DNA of 64,000 nt, taken from assembly GCF_002159335.1 (NCBI RefSeq), contig NZ_NFHP01000004.1, positions 124,001 through 188,000 of the forward strand, written 5' to 3'. Source of the stretch: Collinsella sp. An7. GTDB lineage: Bacteria > Actinomycetota > Coriobacteriia > Coriobacteriales > Coriobacteriaceae. The notes beneath the pieces were generated by a model. The model did no database searches and had not been told where the DNA came from. It saw only the letters and a program-made list of their open reading frames with translations. Below are positions 44,480 through 53,485 of this stretch, piece after piece (position 1 is the first letter of the stretch; every line of letters starts with the position of its first letter). A program made the position numbers and the translations under genes.

Positions 44480-44644
44480 AGAAAACTCGACCCCTGATGT
44501 GAGTGTATCTTTTGGAGCGAGTAAGTAGCACTTTAGTGTGGCGAAGTGCTCAACAGGCACTTTGCCTGTGCATGCAGCTGGTTTTGAGAGGTTGTACTGA
44601 CGGTTCCCAAAAGATGCACTCACATCGAGGGTCGAGTTTTTTCT
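44480..44644. mobile_element. 165-bp MITE-like inverted-repeat element
   Basis: Terminal inverted repeats of about 36 bases (44480-44515 and 44607-44644) begin AGAAAACTCGACCC and end at ATCTTTTGG, with a 2-base indel and three differences. The interior (about 90 bases) has a GCAC-rich hairpin (CAGGCACTTTGCCTG) and no gene. It lies between feoAB and the glycosylase gene. No target duplication is obvious. Confidence 0.62.
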
Positions 44645-44665
44645 GGCGGGGGAGTGCGAGGGGAT

Positions 44666-45361
44666 ATGGCCGAGTATCAGCATATCGAGCACGGCTTTGA
44701 GCCGGTGTTTGACGGGCGCTCGCGGGTACTTGTGCTCGGGTCGTTTCCGTCGGTACTCTCGCGGGCGAACGCGTTTTTCTACGGCAACCCGCAGAACCGT
44801 TTTTGGCGAGTGATTGCGGCGTGTGTGGGAGAGCCTGTTCCGCCGAATGAGGGGGAGCTGGCGGTTGGTGGTCGCCGTGGTTTGGCGGGGGAGCACGGTG
44901 GTGCGGCCGACAGCCTCGAGGTGGCGGGGCGGTGCGGTGGCGCGTCCGGCAACGTTGAGGCTGCAGGGGAGCCTGGTGCGGCCGCCGGCGGTTTCAGGAC
45001 GTGCGGTGTTGGCGCTGCGCTCCGCCCGGCGACCCTTGAGGAATCCATCGCCGCCAAGCGCGCACTTCTGCTACGCCATGGCATCGCGCTTTGGGATGTG
45101 ATTGAGAGCTGCGATATCAAGGGTTCATCTGACGCGAGCATCCGCAACGTGGTGCCGGCCCACATCGAGCGCATTACCGATACGGCGCCGATTGAGCGCG
45201 TACTCTGCAATGGCGGCACAGCGGGGCGGCTCTACCACCGCTATCTGGAGGAACGCACGGGGCTCGCGGCAACGGTGCTGCCCTCAACGAGCCCTGCCAA
45301 CGCGAGCTGGCCGCTCGAGCGGCTCATCGCCCGCTGGCGCGAGGGGCTGGCGGGGCTGTAG
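44666..45361 (+). CDS. DNA-deoxyinosine / uracil-DNA glycosylase-like protein with low-complexity insertion
   Basis: 231 residues. The family motifs are VLVLGSFPSVLSRANAFFYGNPQNRFWRV in pieces (motif A) and LPSTSPAN near the C-terminus (motif B), and GIALWDVIESCDIKGSSD is typical of MUG-like proteins that remove hypoxanthine or uracil from DNA. Members are usually about 160-170 residues. Here about 60 Gly/Ala/Glu-rich residues (roughly 58-117) are inserted between the two halves, in frame and GC-rich. The ATG at 44666 has GCGAGGGGAT upstream. Confidence 0.83.
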   Translation: MAEYQHIEHGFEPVFDGRSRVLVLGSFPSVLSRANAFFYGNPQNRFWRVIAACVGEPVPPNEGELAVGGRRGLAGEHGGAADSLEVAGRCGGASGNVEAAGEPGAAAGGFRTCGVGAALRPATLEESIAAKRALLLRHGIALWDVIESCDIKGSSDASIRNVVPAHIERITDTAPIERVLCNGGTAGRLYHRYLEERTGLAATVLPSTSPANASWPLERLIARWREGLAGL

Positions 45362-45488
45362 GGCCAGGTTGTTCGCATCCGGGTCTTATGTTGGCGCGGC
45401 AAACCCTTCGGCAGGTGGGGTAACGATATGTCGTGGCCACTGCTTTGGGCGGCGCGTCACCTTGCAAGCCACCACGGCTCTCGGAAAT

Positions 45489-45600
45489 GCCGCTCACTCA
45501 GATAAACAGCGTTTTTGGGCCAGATAATGCTGCTAGGGTGAGTGAACCGCAAAACGAAAATGCGGTTCACTCAGCTAAACGGCAAAATGCTGTGAGCGGC
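45489..45600. repeat. Nested inverted repeats (112 bp)
   Basis: An outer 9-base pair (GCCGCTCAC at 45489-45497, GTGAGCGGC at 45592-45600) encloses an inner perfect 12-base palindromic stem (GAGTGAACCGCA at 45540-45551, complement at 45561-45572). CACTCAG-TAAAC motifs repeat on both sides. It directly precedes the terminator of the aminopeptidase gene. The rest of the gap 45362-45747 has no gene. Confidence 0.5.
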
Positions 45601-45643
45601 AAAAAAGCGCGGGAGGCTCGACATTACATCGAGCCTCCCGCGC
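45601..45643 (-). terminator. Terminator of the M18 aminopeptidase gene
   Basis: A perfect 15-bp stem (45607-45621 with 45629-45643) and 7-base loop are followed on the minus strand by TTTTTT. It lies about 105 bases beyond the aminopeptidase stop. Confidence 0.88.
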
Positions 45644-45747
45644 TTCTGCGTTGCATAGTAACCGGGCTCGGCGCCACGTGCGGCCCGGCAGCGTGCGGCC
45701 GGCGCAGGAGAGCGCCCAGCCGCCTCACCCCGCGCCCGAGCTCTAGC

Positions 45748-47145
45748 CTACGCGCGCTTGATGAACGCCTGGTAGCCCTTGTAGGCCTCGTACACGTCGG
45801 CCTTGTTGGTGACCTCCCACAGCGAGTGCATGCTGAGCACCGCCACGCCGGAGTCGATCACGTCCATGCCGTACTCGGCCAAGATGAAGGCGATGGTGCC
45901 GCCGCCGCCCGCGCCGATGCGGCCGAGCTCGCAGGTCTGGAAGGCCACGCCGGCCTCGTCCATGATGTCGCGCACAAGCGCCACGTACTCGGCGTCGGCG
46001 TCGTTGGAGCCGCTCTTGCCGCGCGAGCCGGTGTACTTGTTAAAGCACAGGCCGTGCCCCATGATGGCGGCGTTTTTCTTCTCAAAGCGGTCGGCGTAGA
46101 GCTGGTCAAAGCCGGCCGACACGTCGCTCGAGAGCATGCGCGAGTTGCCGAGGCAGCGGCGCAGCGCCAGCGGGCTCTCGAGCCCGGCGAGCGCGAGCAC
46201 CTCGGCCATGGTGTTCTCAAAGAAGCGGCTCGTCATGCCCGAGGCGCCCACCGAGCCGATCTCCTCCTTGTCCACAAGGAGCGTCACGGCGGTGCGCTCA
46301 ACCTCGGGAACGGCGAGCTGCGCGGCGAGCGAGGTGTAGGCGCAGACGCGGTCGTCCTGGCCGTAGCCCAAGATCATCGAGCGGTCAAAGCCCATCTCGC
46401 GCGCCGGGCCGGCCGGCACGACCTCGATCTCGGCCGAGAGGAAGTCCTCCTCGTCAAAGCCGTACTTCTCCTTCAAGATTCCGAGCAGGTAGCGCTTGAC
46501 GGGCTCCTTGGGGTCGTCCTCCTTCTGCTCGTCGATCACCACGGGGCGGCCGCCCACGATCACGTCGAGGTTCTCGTGGTCGACGGCCTCGGCGGCCGGC
46601 TTCTTCATCTGGTCGGCTGCGAGGTGGATGAGCAGGTCGGAGATGCAGAACACCGGGTCGTCGGCATCTTCGCCCACGGCCACCTCAACGGTGGTGCCGT
46701 CCTTCTTGCATACCACGCCGTGGATGGCGAGCGGCGTGGCGACCCAGTGGTAGGCCTTGACGCCGCCGTAGTAGTGCGTGTCGAGGTAGGCCATGTCGCC
46801 GGCCTCGTAGAGCGGGTTCTGCTTGAGGTCCAGGCGCGGGCTGTCGATGTGCGCGCCGAGGATGTTGAGGCCGTCCTCGAGCGGGGCGGTGCCGAGGTTG
46901 ACGAGCATGAGGGTCTTGTTGTGGCAGGTAGCGTAGACCTTGTCGCCGGCCTTGAGCTCGCGACCCTGGGCGCGCGCCGCATCGAGGCTCACGTAGCCGG
47001 CGGCCTCGGCGAGCTTGACGGAGGCGGTGACGCACTCGCGCTCGGTCTTGTTCTGCGAGATAAAGGCGCGGTAGTCCTGGCAGAGCTCCTCGAGCTCGGC
47101 GAGGGCCGCGTCGTCGTAGGCCTTCCAGGCGTTCGGACGTTCCAT
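45748..47145 (-). CDS. M18-family aspartyl/general aminopeptidase
   Basis: 465 residues of the M18 zinc aminopeptidase family, similar to ApeB-type enzymes, which trim N-terminal residues from peptides. Metal and catalytic blocks are GAHIDSPRLDLKQNP, VDKEEIGSVGASG, LSSDVSAGFD and the terminal SMHSLWEV. It is cytoplasmic. The ATG at 47145 has AGAAAGGACCCCC upstream; a longer N-terminus is Arg/Gly-rich and rejected. Confidence 0.93.
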   Translation of the reverse strand: MERPNAWKAYDDAALAELEELCQDYRAFISQNKTERECVTASVKLAEAAGYVSLDAARAQGRELKAGDKVYATCHNKTLMLVNLGTAPLEDGLNILGAHIDSPRLDLKQNPLYEAGDMAYLDTHYYGGVKAYHWVATPLAIHGVVCKKDGTTVEVAVGEDADDPVFCISDLLIHLAADQMKKPAAEAVDHENLDVIVGGRPVVIDEQKEDDPKEPVKRYLLGILKEKYGFDEEDFLSAEIEVVPAGPAREMGFDRSMILGYGQDDRVCAYTSLAAQLAVPEVERTAVTLLVDKEEIGSVGASGMTSRFFENTMAEVLALAGLESPLALRRCLGNSRMLSSDVSAGFDQLYADRFEKKNAAIMGHGLCFNKYTGSRGKSGSNDADAEYVALVRDIMDEAGVAFQTCELGRIGAGGGGTIAFILAEYGMDVIDSGVAVLSMHSLWEVTNKADVYEAYKGYQAFIKRA

Positions 47146-47318
47146 GGGGGTCCTTTCTGCGTTGCGTGATGGGTGGATAGTTCCGCCCGCCATGGTAGCA
47201 CGGCACGCCGTGGGCGGGCCTGCGGAGCGGGCGTATCCACCACCTCTGCTTGCGCCGGGCATCCGCACGCCGTGACCGCCACGTGCACCGTGCCGCCTGC
47301 TTCGCCTGTCCGCTCGTT

Positions 47319-47978
47319 CTACCGCTCGAGTTTGACCTCGACGGCGATGCCCGGGTCGACGGCTGCGGCAAACGCCTCGGCGTCTTCGGGCGCGCCCACG
47401 ATGTTGCCATAGTGGGTCGGCACGGCAACGCGCGGCCGGATCCTGTTTATCAACGCCGCTGCCTGCACGGGGTCCATGGTAAAGGTCCCGCCGATGGGTA
47501 CGAGTGCAACATCGCAGGTAACCGCGCGGTTATCGGGCTGCTCGTCGGTGTCGCCGGCAATGAGGTAGCGCACGCCGTCGAGCGTGACCACGTAGCCGAG
47601 CCACCCGTTTTCCTGAGGGTGCTTCTCAAGCCGGCTCGGATCGGTGTTGTAGGCGGCAATGGCCTCGATTCGCACCCCGTGCACGTCGAGCGTCTCGCCG
47701 GCCCGCATCAGGTGCGTGGCCACGGTGTTGAGCGCCGCGACCTCGTTTGCGATGCTTGCCGGCGCCACGACCTCGGTCGACCCGTTTGCCACGCGCGCGT
47801 AGTTTGCGGGCGAGAGGTGGTCGTAGTGCGGATGGGTGATGAGCACGAGCGTCGCATCGTGCGGCTCCTCGACGAGGTCGAAGGGATCGGCATAGACGAC
47901 CGTTTCGCCGTCTGCGCTCTCGAGCCGGATGGCGCTGTGCGTGAGCACGCGCAGGTGCGTAAGGTCGACGTTGGGCAT
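47319..47978 (-). CDS. MBL-fold metal-dependent hydrolase (UlaG/YtkL-like)
   Basis: 219 residues. The beta-lactamase-fold metal motif is THPHYDHLSP (HxHxDH, about 49-58), with GDTDE and PTHYGNI as later ligands. It belongs to the short UlaG-like group with unspecified substrates. GAGGAG lies only two bases from the ATG at 47978, unusually close, so the start is somewhat uncertain. Confidence 0.85.
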   Translation of the reverse strand: MPNVDLTHLRVLTHSAIRLESADGETVVYADPFDLVEEPHDATLVLITHPHYDHLSPANYARVANGSTEVVAPASIANEVAALNTVATHLMRAGETLDVHGVRIEAIAAYNTDPSRLEKHPQENGWLGYVVTLDGVRYLIAGDTDEQPDNRAVTCDVALVPIGGTFTMDPVQAAALINRIRPRVAVPTHYGNIVGAPEDAEAFAAAVDPGIAVEVKLER

Positions 47979-48217
47979 AGCTCCTCGATTCTCTGTATAT
48001 GGAACGCTTCTCTTATGCCCCGTTCCGCTGCTGGGATGCACCGGCCATGCGGGTGGGGGAAGAGGGGACGGGCGTGTTTCTTACATTCGAGAAGCACGTT
48101 CCCGCCCCCCTGCCCTTGCGACGGGCGCCGCATCGCCTGTAACTGCCGGGGCTACATCTATGGTATGCTGAGAAAGCGCGCTGCCGGGTGGCGGTGCGCT
48201 TGAGCAGGGGAGAGTCC

Positions 48218-48658
48218 ATGCAGATCTCTACGCGCTTTTCCATCGCGGTGCACACGCTGCTGTGCATCGCGCACTTTGCCCCGACCACCAAGGTCACCTC
48301 GGCCTTTATCGCGGCGAGCGTGAACGTCAACCCGGTGGTGATCCGCCGCACTCTCGGCATGCTCAAAGAGGCTGGACTCGTGCATGTGGAGGCGGGCGTG
48401 GGTGGGGCCTCGCTCACCCGACCGCTCAACGAGGTGACGCTCCTCGATGTGTACCGAGCGGTGGAGAGTGTCTCGGGCAGCCTCTTTGACTTCCACGCCA
48501 ACCCCAACGCGGCGTGCCCGGTGGGTCGCAACATCCATGCAGTGCTCGATGACGAGCTCGCTGCCGCGCAGGCTGCCCTGGAGGACCGTCTTGCCCAGAC
48601 CACGCTCGCCGACCTTGACGGTCGTCTGGAGGGGCTGATTAGCGCAGAGTCGCACTAG
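48218..48658 (+). CDS. Rrf2-family transcriptional regulator
   Basis: 146 residues. The winged helix covers about 1-80 (FSIAVHTLLCIAHF, NPVVIRRTLGMLKEAGLV), as in YwnA-type Rrf2 proteins. Only one of the three Cys used for Fe-S binding in IscR/NsrR is present in the relevant region (ACPVG near residue 104), so a cluster is unlikely and redox or ligand sensing by another route is possible. AGGGGAGAGTCC precedes the ATG. The divergent MBL gene could be a target. Confidence 0.87.
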   Translation: MQISTRFSIAVHTLLCIAHFAPTTKVTSAFIAASVNVNPVVIRRTLGMLKEAGLVHVEAGVGGASLTRPLNEVTLLDVYRAVESVSGSLFDFHANPNAACPVGRNIHAVLDDELAAAQAALEDRLAQTTLADLDGRLEGLISAESH

Positions 48659-48758
48659 GGTGTCAGGCTAGGGGTACTCCGGCCGGCTCCGACGGCGCAG
48701 CCCCGCGGTACTCCCGTCGCGCCGCCCTGCTCCCACCGCAGCGTTCCGAGCGCCGTCG

Positions 48759-49514
48759 CTAAGCGTCCTCCGCCTTGCTCTCCGCGTTAAAGCGCTCCTC
48801 GATCTGAGCAAAATCCCGAGCAAACTCCTCCATCGAGCCCGACCAGAACGCGCGTGCCGGTCGGCGGCTGCCTACATAGGCGGTGCGCAGGCCGCAGTCC
48901 GGGGTGGGGAAGTCGCGCTTGGCGTCGTTGCCCACCATGAGAACCTCCTCGGGCGCAAGCCCCAGGCGCTCGAGGCTCTCGCGGTAGTAGATGTCGCTCG
49001 GCTTAACGCGCGTGGTGTTCTCCATGTCTGTTACCAGCTCAAAGGGCACGTCGGTGAGCTCGGCCCAGCCCATGCGGCACGCGATGCACGTGCGGCTGAA
49101 GCTCGGGTTGGTAAAGAGCGCCACCTTGAGCCCGCGCCCGAGCACCTGCTCGAGGGCCTCGTGCGCACCAGCCCGCGGGCAGGCGGCGATGAGCCGGTCG
49201 TTCTTGCGGGGGAGGATCTCGCGCTCGTAGTAGTCAAAGACCTCGGCAATGACCGGGTCGGTCACCGCCACGCCGCTGCGCCGTGTGAGCTCGTCATCAA
49301 AGAAGGCTCGGTTGGTGCGTGTGTCGTCAGGCTCGCGTACGTTGTTGTTGAGGTCGATCATCGCGCCGGAGTACGCCGCAAACGCGGCAAAGGGGTTCTT
49401 GCGGCCGATGTCGGCAAGCAGCGCAGCCTCGTCCTTGGCAAACACCGCGATGAACGCGCTCAGGTTGATGCTGAGCAGCGTGTCGTCCATATCAAATGCA
49501 ACCGCTTTGAGCAT
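48759..49514 (-). CDS. HAD-superfamily hydrolase
   Basis: 251 residues. Motif I FDMDDTLLSI, motif II LFTNPSF, motif III Lys in TRVKPSD and motif IV MVGNDAKRD. The large helical insert after motif I is a C1 cap. The substrate is unknown. GAGGGGGACGGTAC precedes the ATG at 49514. Confidence 0.86.
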   Translation of the reverse strand: MLKAVAFDMDDTLLSINLSAFIAVFAKDEAALLADIGRKNPFAAFAAYSGAMIDLNNNVREPDDTRTNRAFFDDELTRRSGVAVTDPVIAEVFDYYEREILPRKNDRLIAACPRAGAHEALEQVLGRGLKVALFTNPSFSRTCIACRMGWAELTDVPFELVTDMENTTRVKPSDIYYRESLERLGLAPEEVLMVGNDAKRDFPTPDCGLRTAYVGSRRPARAFWSGSMEEFARDFAQIEERFNAESKAEDA

Positions 49515-49728
49515 GTACCGTCCCCCTCGCGCATGTTGCCGTCGGACCCTGTCTGTACCCGTTTTGGGCGCGCTGCACGCCGTCTCCACGCGATGCGCGC
49601 CTTACGGTTTTGTCACCCGCCGGCATCGCGCGCAGGGTGCGGGCCGACCTTTTACCGTTCTGGGCGCGCCGCCGGCCCGCGCGATTGCGCGAATTTTCGC
49701 ACCGGTCGTAAAAATGCGCAAGTCATCC

Positions 49729-49757
49729 TTGAAAAACGGGGCACATCAACGTATTCT
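49729..49757 (+). promoter_or_regulatory. rpsA promoter
   Basis: TTGAAA at 49729-49734 and TATTCT at 49752-49757 are separated by exactly 17 bases. The start site would be near 49764, giving an mRNA leader of about 137 bases. The upstream part of the gap (49515-49728) has no gene. Confidence 0.72.
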
Positions 49758-49900
49758 TTAGTCCTGTGAGTTTCTGTCGAGGCTCACGTCCGTATCTGTC
49801 GGCCCCCGAGTGTTCCCAACCGGTGGGAGGCGCGCCACCCGGCGCAACATCCATCGTAGGTCTAGCGGTCGGGGCCCCGTACATCGAAAGGGGTCCACCT

Positions 49901-51058
49901 TTGAGTGAGATTCAGAACGCGTCCATCTTCTCTCTCGACGATGTGAATGAAGAGGAGATGAACAACCTTATCGACGGCACCATCACCGATTTCGATGAGG
50001 GCGATCTTGTCAGCGGCACTGTCGTCAAGATCGAGAAGGACGAGGTCCTGGTTGACATCGGCTTCAAGTCTGAGGGCGTCATCCCCGTCCGCGAGCTCTC
50101 CATCCGCAAGGACGCCAACCCGGCCGACATCGTCAAGCTCGGCGATTCCATCGAGGCCCTCGTGCTCCAGAAGGAGGACAAGGACGGCCGTCTTGTGCTC
50201 TCCAAGAAGCGTGCCGAGTACGAGCGCGCCTGGAACCGCATCGAGGAGAAGTTCAACTCCGGCGAGAACGTCGAGGGCGAGGTCATCGAGGTCGTCAAGG
50301 GCGGCCTTATCCTCGACATCGGCCTGCGCGGCTTCCTGCCCGCCTCCCTCGTCGACCTCCGTCGTGTCAAGGATCTCAGCTCCTACCTCGGCACCCGCAT
50401 CGAGGCGCGCGTCATCGAGATGGACCGCAACCGCAACAACGTCGTTCTCTCCCGCCGCGTGGTGCTCGAGGAGTCCCGTAAGGCAGAGCGCACCGAGATC
50501 CTCTCCAAGCTCAAGGCCGGTATGCGCCTCAAGGGCACGGTCTCCTCGATTGTGGACTTCGGCGCGTTTGTGGACCTCGGCGGCATCGATGGCCTGATCC
50601 ACATCTCCGAGCTCTCCTGGAACCACGTCAACCACCCCTCCGAGGTCGTCAAGGTCGGCCAGGAGGTCGAGGTCGAGGTGCTCGACGTCGATCTCAACCG
50701 CGAGCGCATCTCGCTCGGCCTCAAGCAGACCACCGAGGATCCGTGGCGTTCGCTCGTCAAGAAGTACCCGGTTGGTGCCATCGTCGAGGGCACCGTCACC
50801 AAGCTCGTGCCGTTCGGTGCGTTCGTTGACCTCGGCGAGGGCATCGAGGGTCTCGTGCACATCTCCGAGATGGCCAACAAGCACGTGGACCAGCCGAGCC
50901 AGGTCACCCATGTGGGCGCCAAGGTGCAGGTGAAGGTCATGGAGATTGACCTCGACCGTCGCCGCATCTCCCTCTCGATGAAGTCCGCCGCCGAGACCCT
51001 CGGCGTCGAGATCGAGGTTGCCCCGCTCGACAAGCCGGAGGAGAAGGACGCCGAGTAG
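49901..51058 (+). CDS. rpsA: 30S ribosomal protein S1
   Basis: 385 residues with four S1 RNA-binding repeats at about 24-96, 112-178, 196-267 and 283-354 (for example GTVSSIVDFGAFVDLGGIDGLIHISELSW in pieces), the usual number for actinobacterial S1-type proteins. It binds mRNA near the decoding centre and helps initiation. The TTG at 49901 is chosen because GAAAGGGG lies 9 bases upstream and the sequence LSEIQNAS begins the conserved acidic N-terminus. Earlier in-frame codons fall near the transcription start. Confidence 0.93.
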   Translation: MSEIQNASIFSLDDVNEEEMNNLIDGTITDFDEGDLVSGTVVKIEKDEVLVDIGFKSEGVIPVRELSIRKDANPADIVKLGDSIEALVLQKEDKDGRLVLSKKRAEYERAWNRIEEKFNSGENVEGEVIEVVKGGLILDIGLRGFLPASLVDLRRVKDLSSYLGTRIEARVIEMDRNRNNVVLSRRVVLEESRKAERTEILSKLKAGMRLKGTVSSIVDFGAFVDLGGIDGLIHISELSWNHVNHPSEVVKVGQEVEVEVLDVDLNRERISLGLKQTTEDPWRSLVKKYPVGAIVEGTVTKLVPFGAFVDLGEGIEGLVHISEMANKHVDQPSQVTHVGAKVQVKVMEIDLDRRRISLSMKSAAETLGVEIEVAPLDKPEEKDAE

Positions 51059-51090
51059 GCTCCAACCCTGCGGTAGCAGCGTGAGACGCA

Positions 51091-51124
51091 CGGCCCGTCG
51101 CCCCTTCGGCGGCGGGCCGTTTTG
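51091..51124 (+). terminator. rpsA terminator
   Basis: CGGCCCGTCGCC pairs with GGCGGCGGGCCG across CCTTC and is followed by TTTTGC, 32 bases after the stop. Confidence 0.85.
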
Positions 51125-51261
51125 CATATCGGGGCGGCGTGTGACCTGTCTGCCCGCGGCGGCTATCCGGCGGCTGAGGGCGTTTGGAGCGGGGTTGAGC
51201 GTCGGGCTCTCCACTGCCGCTCGTTTGATGATGTAAGGTGCAATCTGCGAAAGGAGTCGCT

Positions 51262-51951
51262 ATGGGGGAGTGTACAGCCGACGTGCCGTTTGGCGTGTTG
51301 GCGCGGCCTGTTGTGATTTTTGACTTTGACGGGACGCTCGCCGATACGGGGCGGGCGGTCATCCACGTGGTGGAGGCCACGCTCCGCGTACACGGCTACG
51401 ACCCCGAGGCAATGGGCGACCTGCGCCGCTTCATCGGACCGCCGCTCGTTGACGGCTTTGGGCTCGTCTGCGGTGTGACGGCTGAGGAGGCTGAGCCGCT
51501 TATCGCCACTTACCGGAGCATCTTTGCCCGCGAGGTGGGACCTAAGGACTACCCGCCGCTCCCCGGGATGGTAGAGCTCGTGGAAGTGCTTCGTGCGCAT
51601 GGCGTGCGGACTGCGGTTGCGTCCTCGCGGCTCGAGACTTCGGTGCACGACATGCTCGCGAACCTGCCGTTTGCGCCCTTCGATGCGGTAGCGGGTCGCT
51701 TGGAGCCCGGGCGGAGTACCAAGGCGGACTGCATCCGCGCGGTGCTCGAGATGCTTGGGTGCACGGCGGCGGACGCTGTGATGGTGGGCGACCGGCATCA
51801 CGATGTCGACGGTGCCCACGAGCTGGGGCTACCCTGCATCGGTATCTATCGCGACGAGGACGCCCGCGCGGAGCTTGAGGCGGCGGGCGCCGATGCCCTC
51901 TGCCCTAGCGCGGCCGCCGCGGCGCGGTTCCTTGGTGTGGTGCTGCGGTAG
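51262..51951 (+). CDS. HAD-superfamily hydrolase, phosphoglycolate phosphatase-like
   Basis: 229 residues. Motif I FDFDGTLADTG, motif II VASSRLE, motif III Lys in STKADC and motif IV MVGDRHHDVDGA. The helical cap with RRFIGPPLVDGFG is typical of the PGP/Gph-like IA group, which dephosphorylates phosphoglycolate or nucleotides. AAAGGAGTCGCT precedes the ATG. Confidence 0.88.
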   Translation: MGECTADVPFGVLARPVVIFDFDGTLADTGRAVIHVVEATLRVHGYDPEAMGDLRRFIGPPLVDGFGLVCGVTAEEAEPLIATYRSIFAREVGPKDYPPLPGMVELVEVLRAHGVRTAVASSRLETSVHDMLANLPFAPFDAVAGRLEPGRSTKADCIRAVLEMLGCTAADAVMVGDRHHDVDGAHELGLPCIGIYRDEDARAELEAAGADALCPSAAAAARFLGVVLR

Positions 51952-52046
51952 CTGCTGTCCGGCCGAACGGCTATCCTAGGGGAGGGTGCTCCGGCGCCCG
52001 CAACCGCGCAACCGCTATCGCCGCATCGCGGCAGAGAGGAACTCAT

Positions 52047-53477
52047 ATGGATATCACCAACCAGCAGGAGCTCGAGGCGCGCGTCGACGCCTACATCGAC
52101 GAGGTCTGGCCGGAGGTCATCGCCGACATTGAGCGGCTCGTCAAGCACCCGTCCGTTGCCGACGAGACCAAGGCCGAGCCGGGTGCCCCGTTTGGTCCCG
52201 AGGTTCGCGGTGCGCTCGACGAAGCGCTCGGCATCGCGGAGCGCCTGGGCTACACCACGGGCGACGATAAGGGCTACCTCGGCTGGGGCGATATCCCCGG
52301 CGAGACGGAGACCCAGCTCGCCACGATCTGTCACGTGGACGTGGTCCCGGCCGGCCCCGGCTGGACGGGCGACCCCTTTACCGTGCGCCAGCGTGAGGGC
52401 TATCTCCTCGGTCGCGGCGTCTCCGACGACAAGGGCCCGGCTGTGCTCTCGCTCTATGCGGGAGCCTTCTTGCTGCATGAGGGTATCACGCCGCGCTACA
52501 GCTTCCGTGCGCTCTTGGGTTGCGACGAGGAGGTGGGGATGACCGACGTTCACCACTACCTCGAGACGCACGAGAACCCCGCCTTCCTCTTTACGCCCGA
52601 TGCCGAGTTCCCCGTCTGCAACGCCGAGAAGGGCCTCTTTGGGGCGACCTTTGCCAGCGGGGCCATCGAGGACGGCCGCATCATCAGCTGGTCGGGCGCC
52701 GAGGCCACGAACGCCATCCCGAGCGAGTCGATCATTGAGCTCGCCGTCGACGCTGCGGAGCTTCCCGCCCCGAAAGCAAACGCCGACCGCCTCACCATCG
52801 AGGAGGTCCGTTCCGGTGTGACCCGCATCACGGCGCACGGCATCGGCGGGCACGCCGCCATGCCGGAGGGGTCGCTCAACGCCATCGGGCTCATCGTTAC
52901 CTACCTGCGCGAGCTCACGGGGGTGCTTGCGCCCGAGGAGGAGCGCTTTGTTGAGCTCCTTGCCATCGTGCACGCCGACACAGCTGGGGAGGCCATGGGC
53001 ATCGCGTCTGCGGACGAGGCGTTCGGCCCCCTCACGGCCAATGCCGGCGTGATCGAGGTGGCGGACGGCCATATTACCCAGACGCTCGACTGCCGCTGCC
53101 CGGCGAGCATCACCGCCGAGGAGATGGAGTGCACGCTCACGGAGCTCGCGACGCGCTATGGCGCCACACTCACCGTCGACAGCACCAAGCCGCCCTTCTC
53201 GGTCGATGCGGCGCACCCGGCGGTCCAGACGCTCATCAACGTGTACCGCGAGGTCTCGGGTAACCACGAGGCTGCCCCGTTCTCGATGGGCGGCGGCACC
53301 TACGCGCGCAACTTTGCCTGCGCGGTGAGCTTTGGCCCCGAGGAGCCCGCAGCCGCCACGCTGAGCTGGGTAGGGCCCATGCACGGCCCCGACGAGGGCG
53401 CCAGCGAGGAGGCCCTCAAGCGCGCCCTCAAGATCTACATCCTGGCCATCCTGAAGCTCCAGGAAGTCGAGCTCTAA
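52047..53477 (+). CDS. M20-family dipeptidase (PepV/Sapep-like)
   Basis: 476 residues. The dizinc motif ICHVDVVPAGPGW (His/Asp near 95-97), GRGVSDDKGP, the catalytic GCDEEVGM and MGGGTYARNF near the C-terminus match PepV/Sapep dipeptidases, which cleave dipeptides with an unsubstituted N-terminus. A bacterial exopeptidase lid domain lies between about 185 and 380. It is cytoplasmic. GAGAGGAACTCAT precedes the ATG. Confidence 0.92.
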   Translation: MDITNQQELEARVDAYIDEVWPEVIADIERLVKHPSVADETKAEPGAPFGPEVRGALDEALGIAERLGYTTGDDKGYLGWGDIPGETETQLATICHVDVVPAGPGWTGDPFTVRQREGYLLGRGVSDDKGPAVLSLYAGAFLLHEGITPRYSFRALLGCDEEVGMTDVHHYLETHENPAFLFTPDAEFPVCNAEKGLFGATFASGAIEDGRIISWSGAEATNAIPSESIIELAVDAAELPAPKANADRLTIEEVRSGVTRITAHGIGGHAAMPEGSLNAIGLIVTYLRELTGVLAPEEERFVELLAIVHADTAGEAMGIASADEAFGPLTANAGVIEVADGHITQTLDCRCPASITAEEMECTLTELATRYGATLTVDSTKPPFSVDAAHPAVQTLINVYREVSGNHEAAPFSMGGGTYARNFACAVSFGPEEPAAATLSWVGPMHGPDEGASEEALKRALKIYILAILKLQEVEL

Positions 53478-53485
53478 CGTAAAAC

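Noticed and set aside
44503-44700. A 65-codon plus-strand open frame starting inside the inverted-repeat element
   Set aside because: It spans the element's right arm, has no homology, and runs past the start of the glycosylase gene in another frame.
42002-44896. A 964-codon open frame on the minus strand opposite feoAB
   Set aside because: It is His/Arg-rich, lacks a ribosome binding site and any family motif, and mirrors a high-GC coding strand; feoAB accounts for the DNA.
48490-48560. Fe-S cluster binding by the Rrf2 regulator
   Set aside because: Only one Cys (ACPVG) lies in the region where IscR/NsrR use three.
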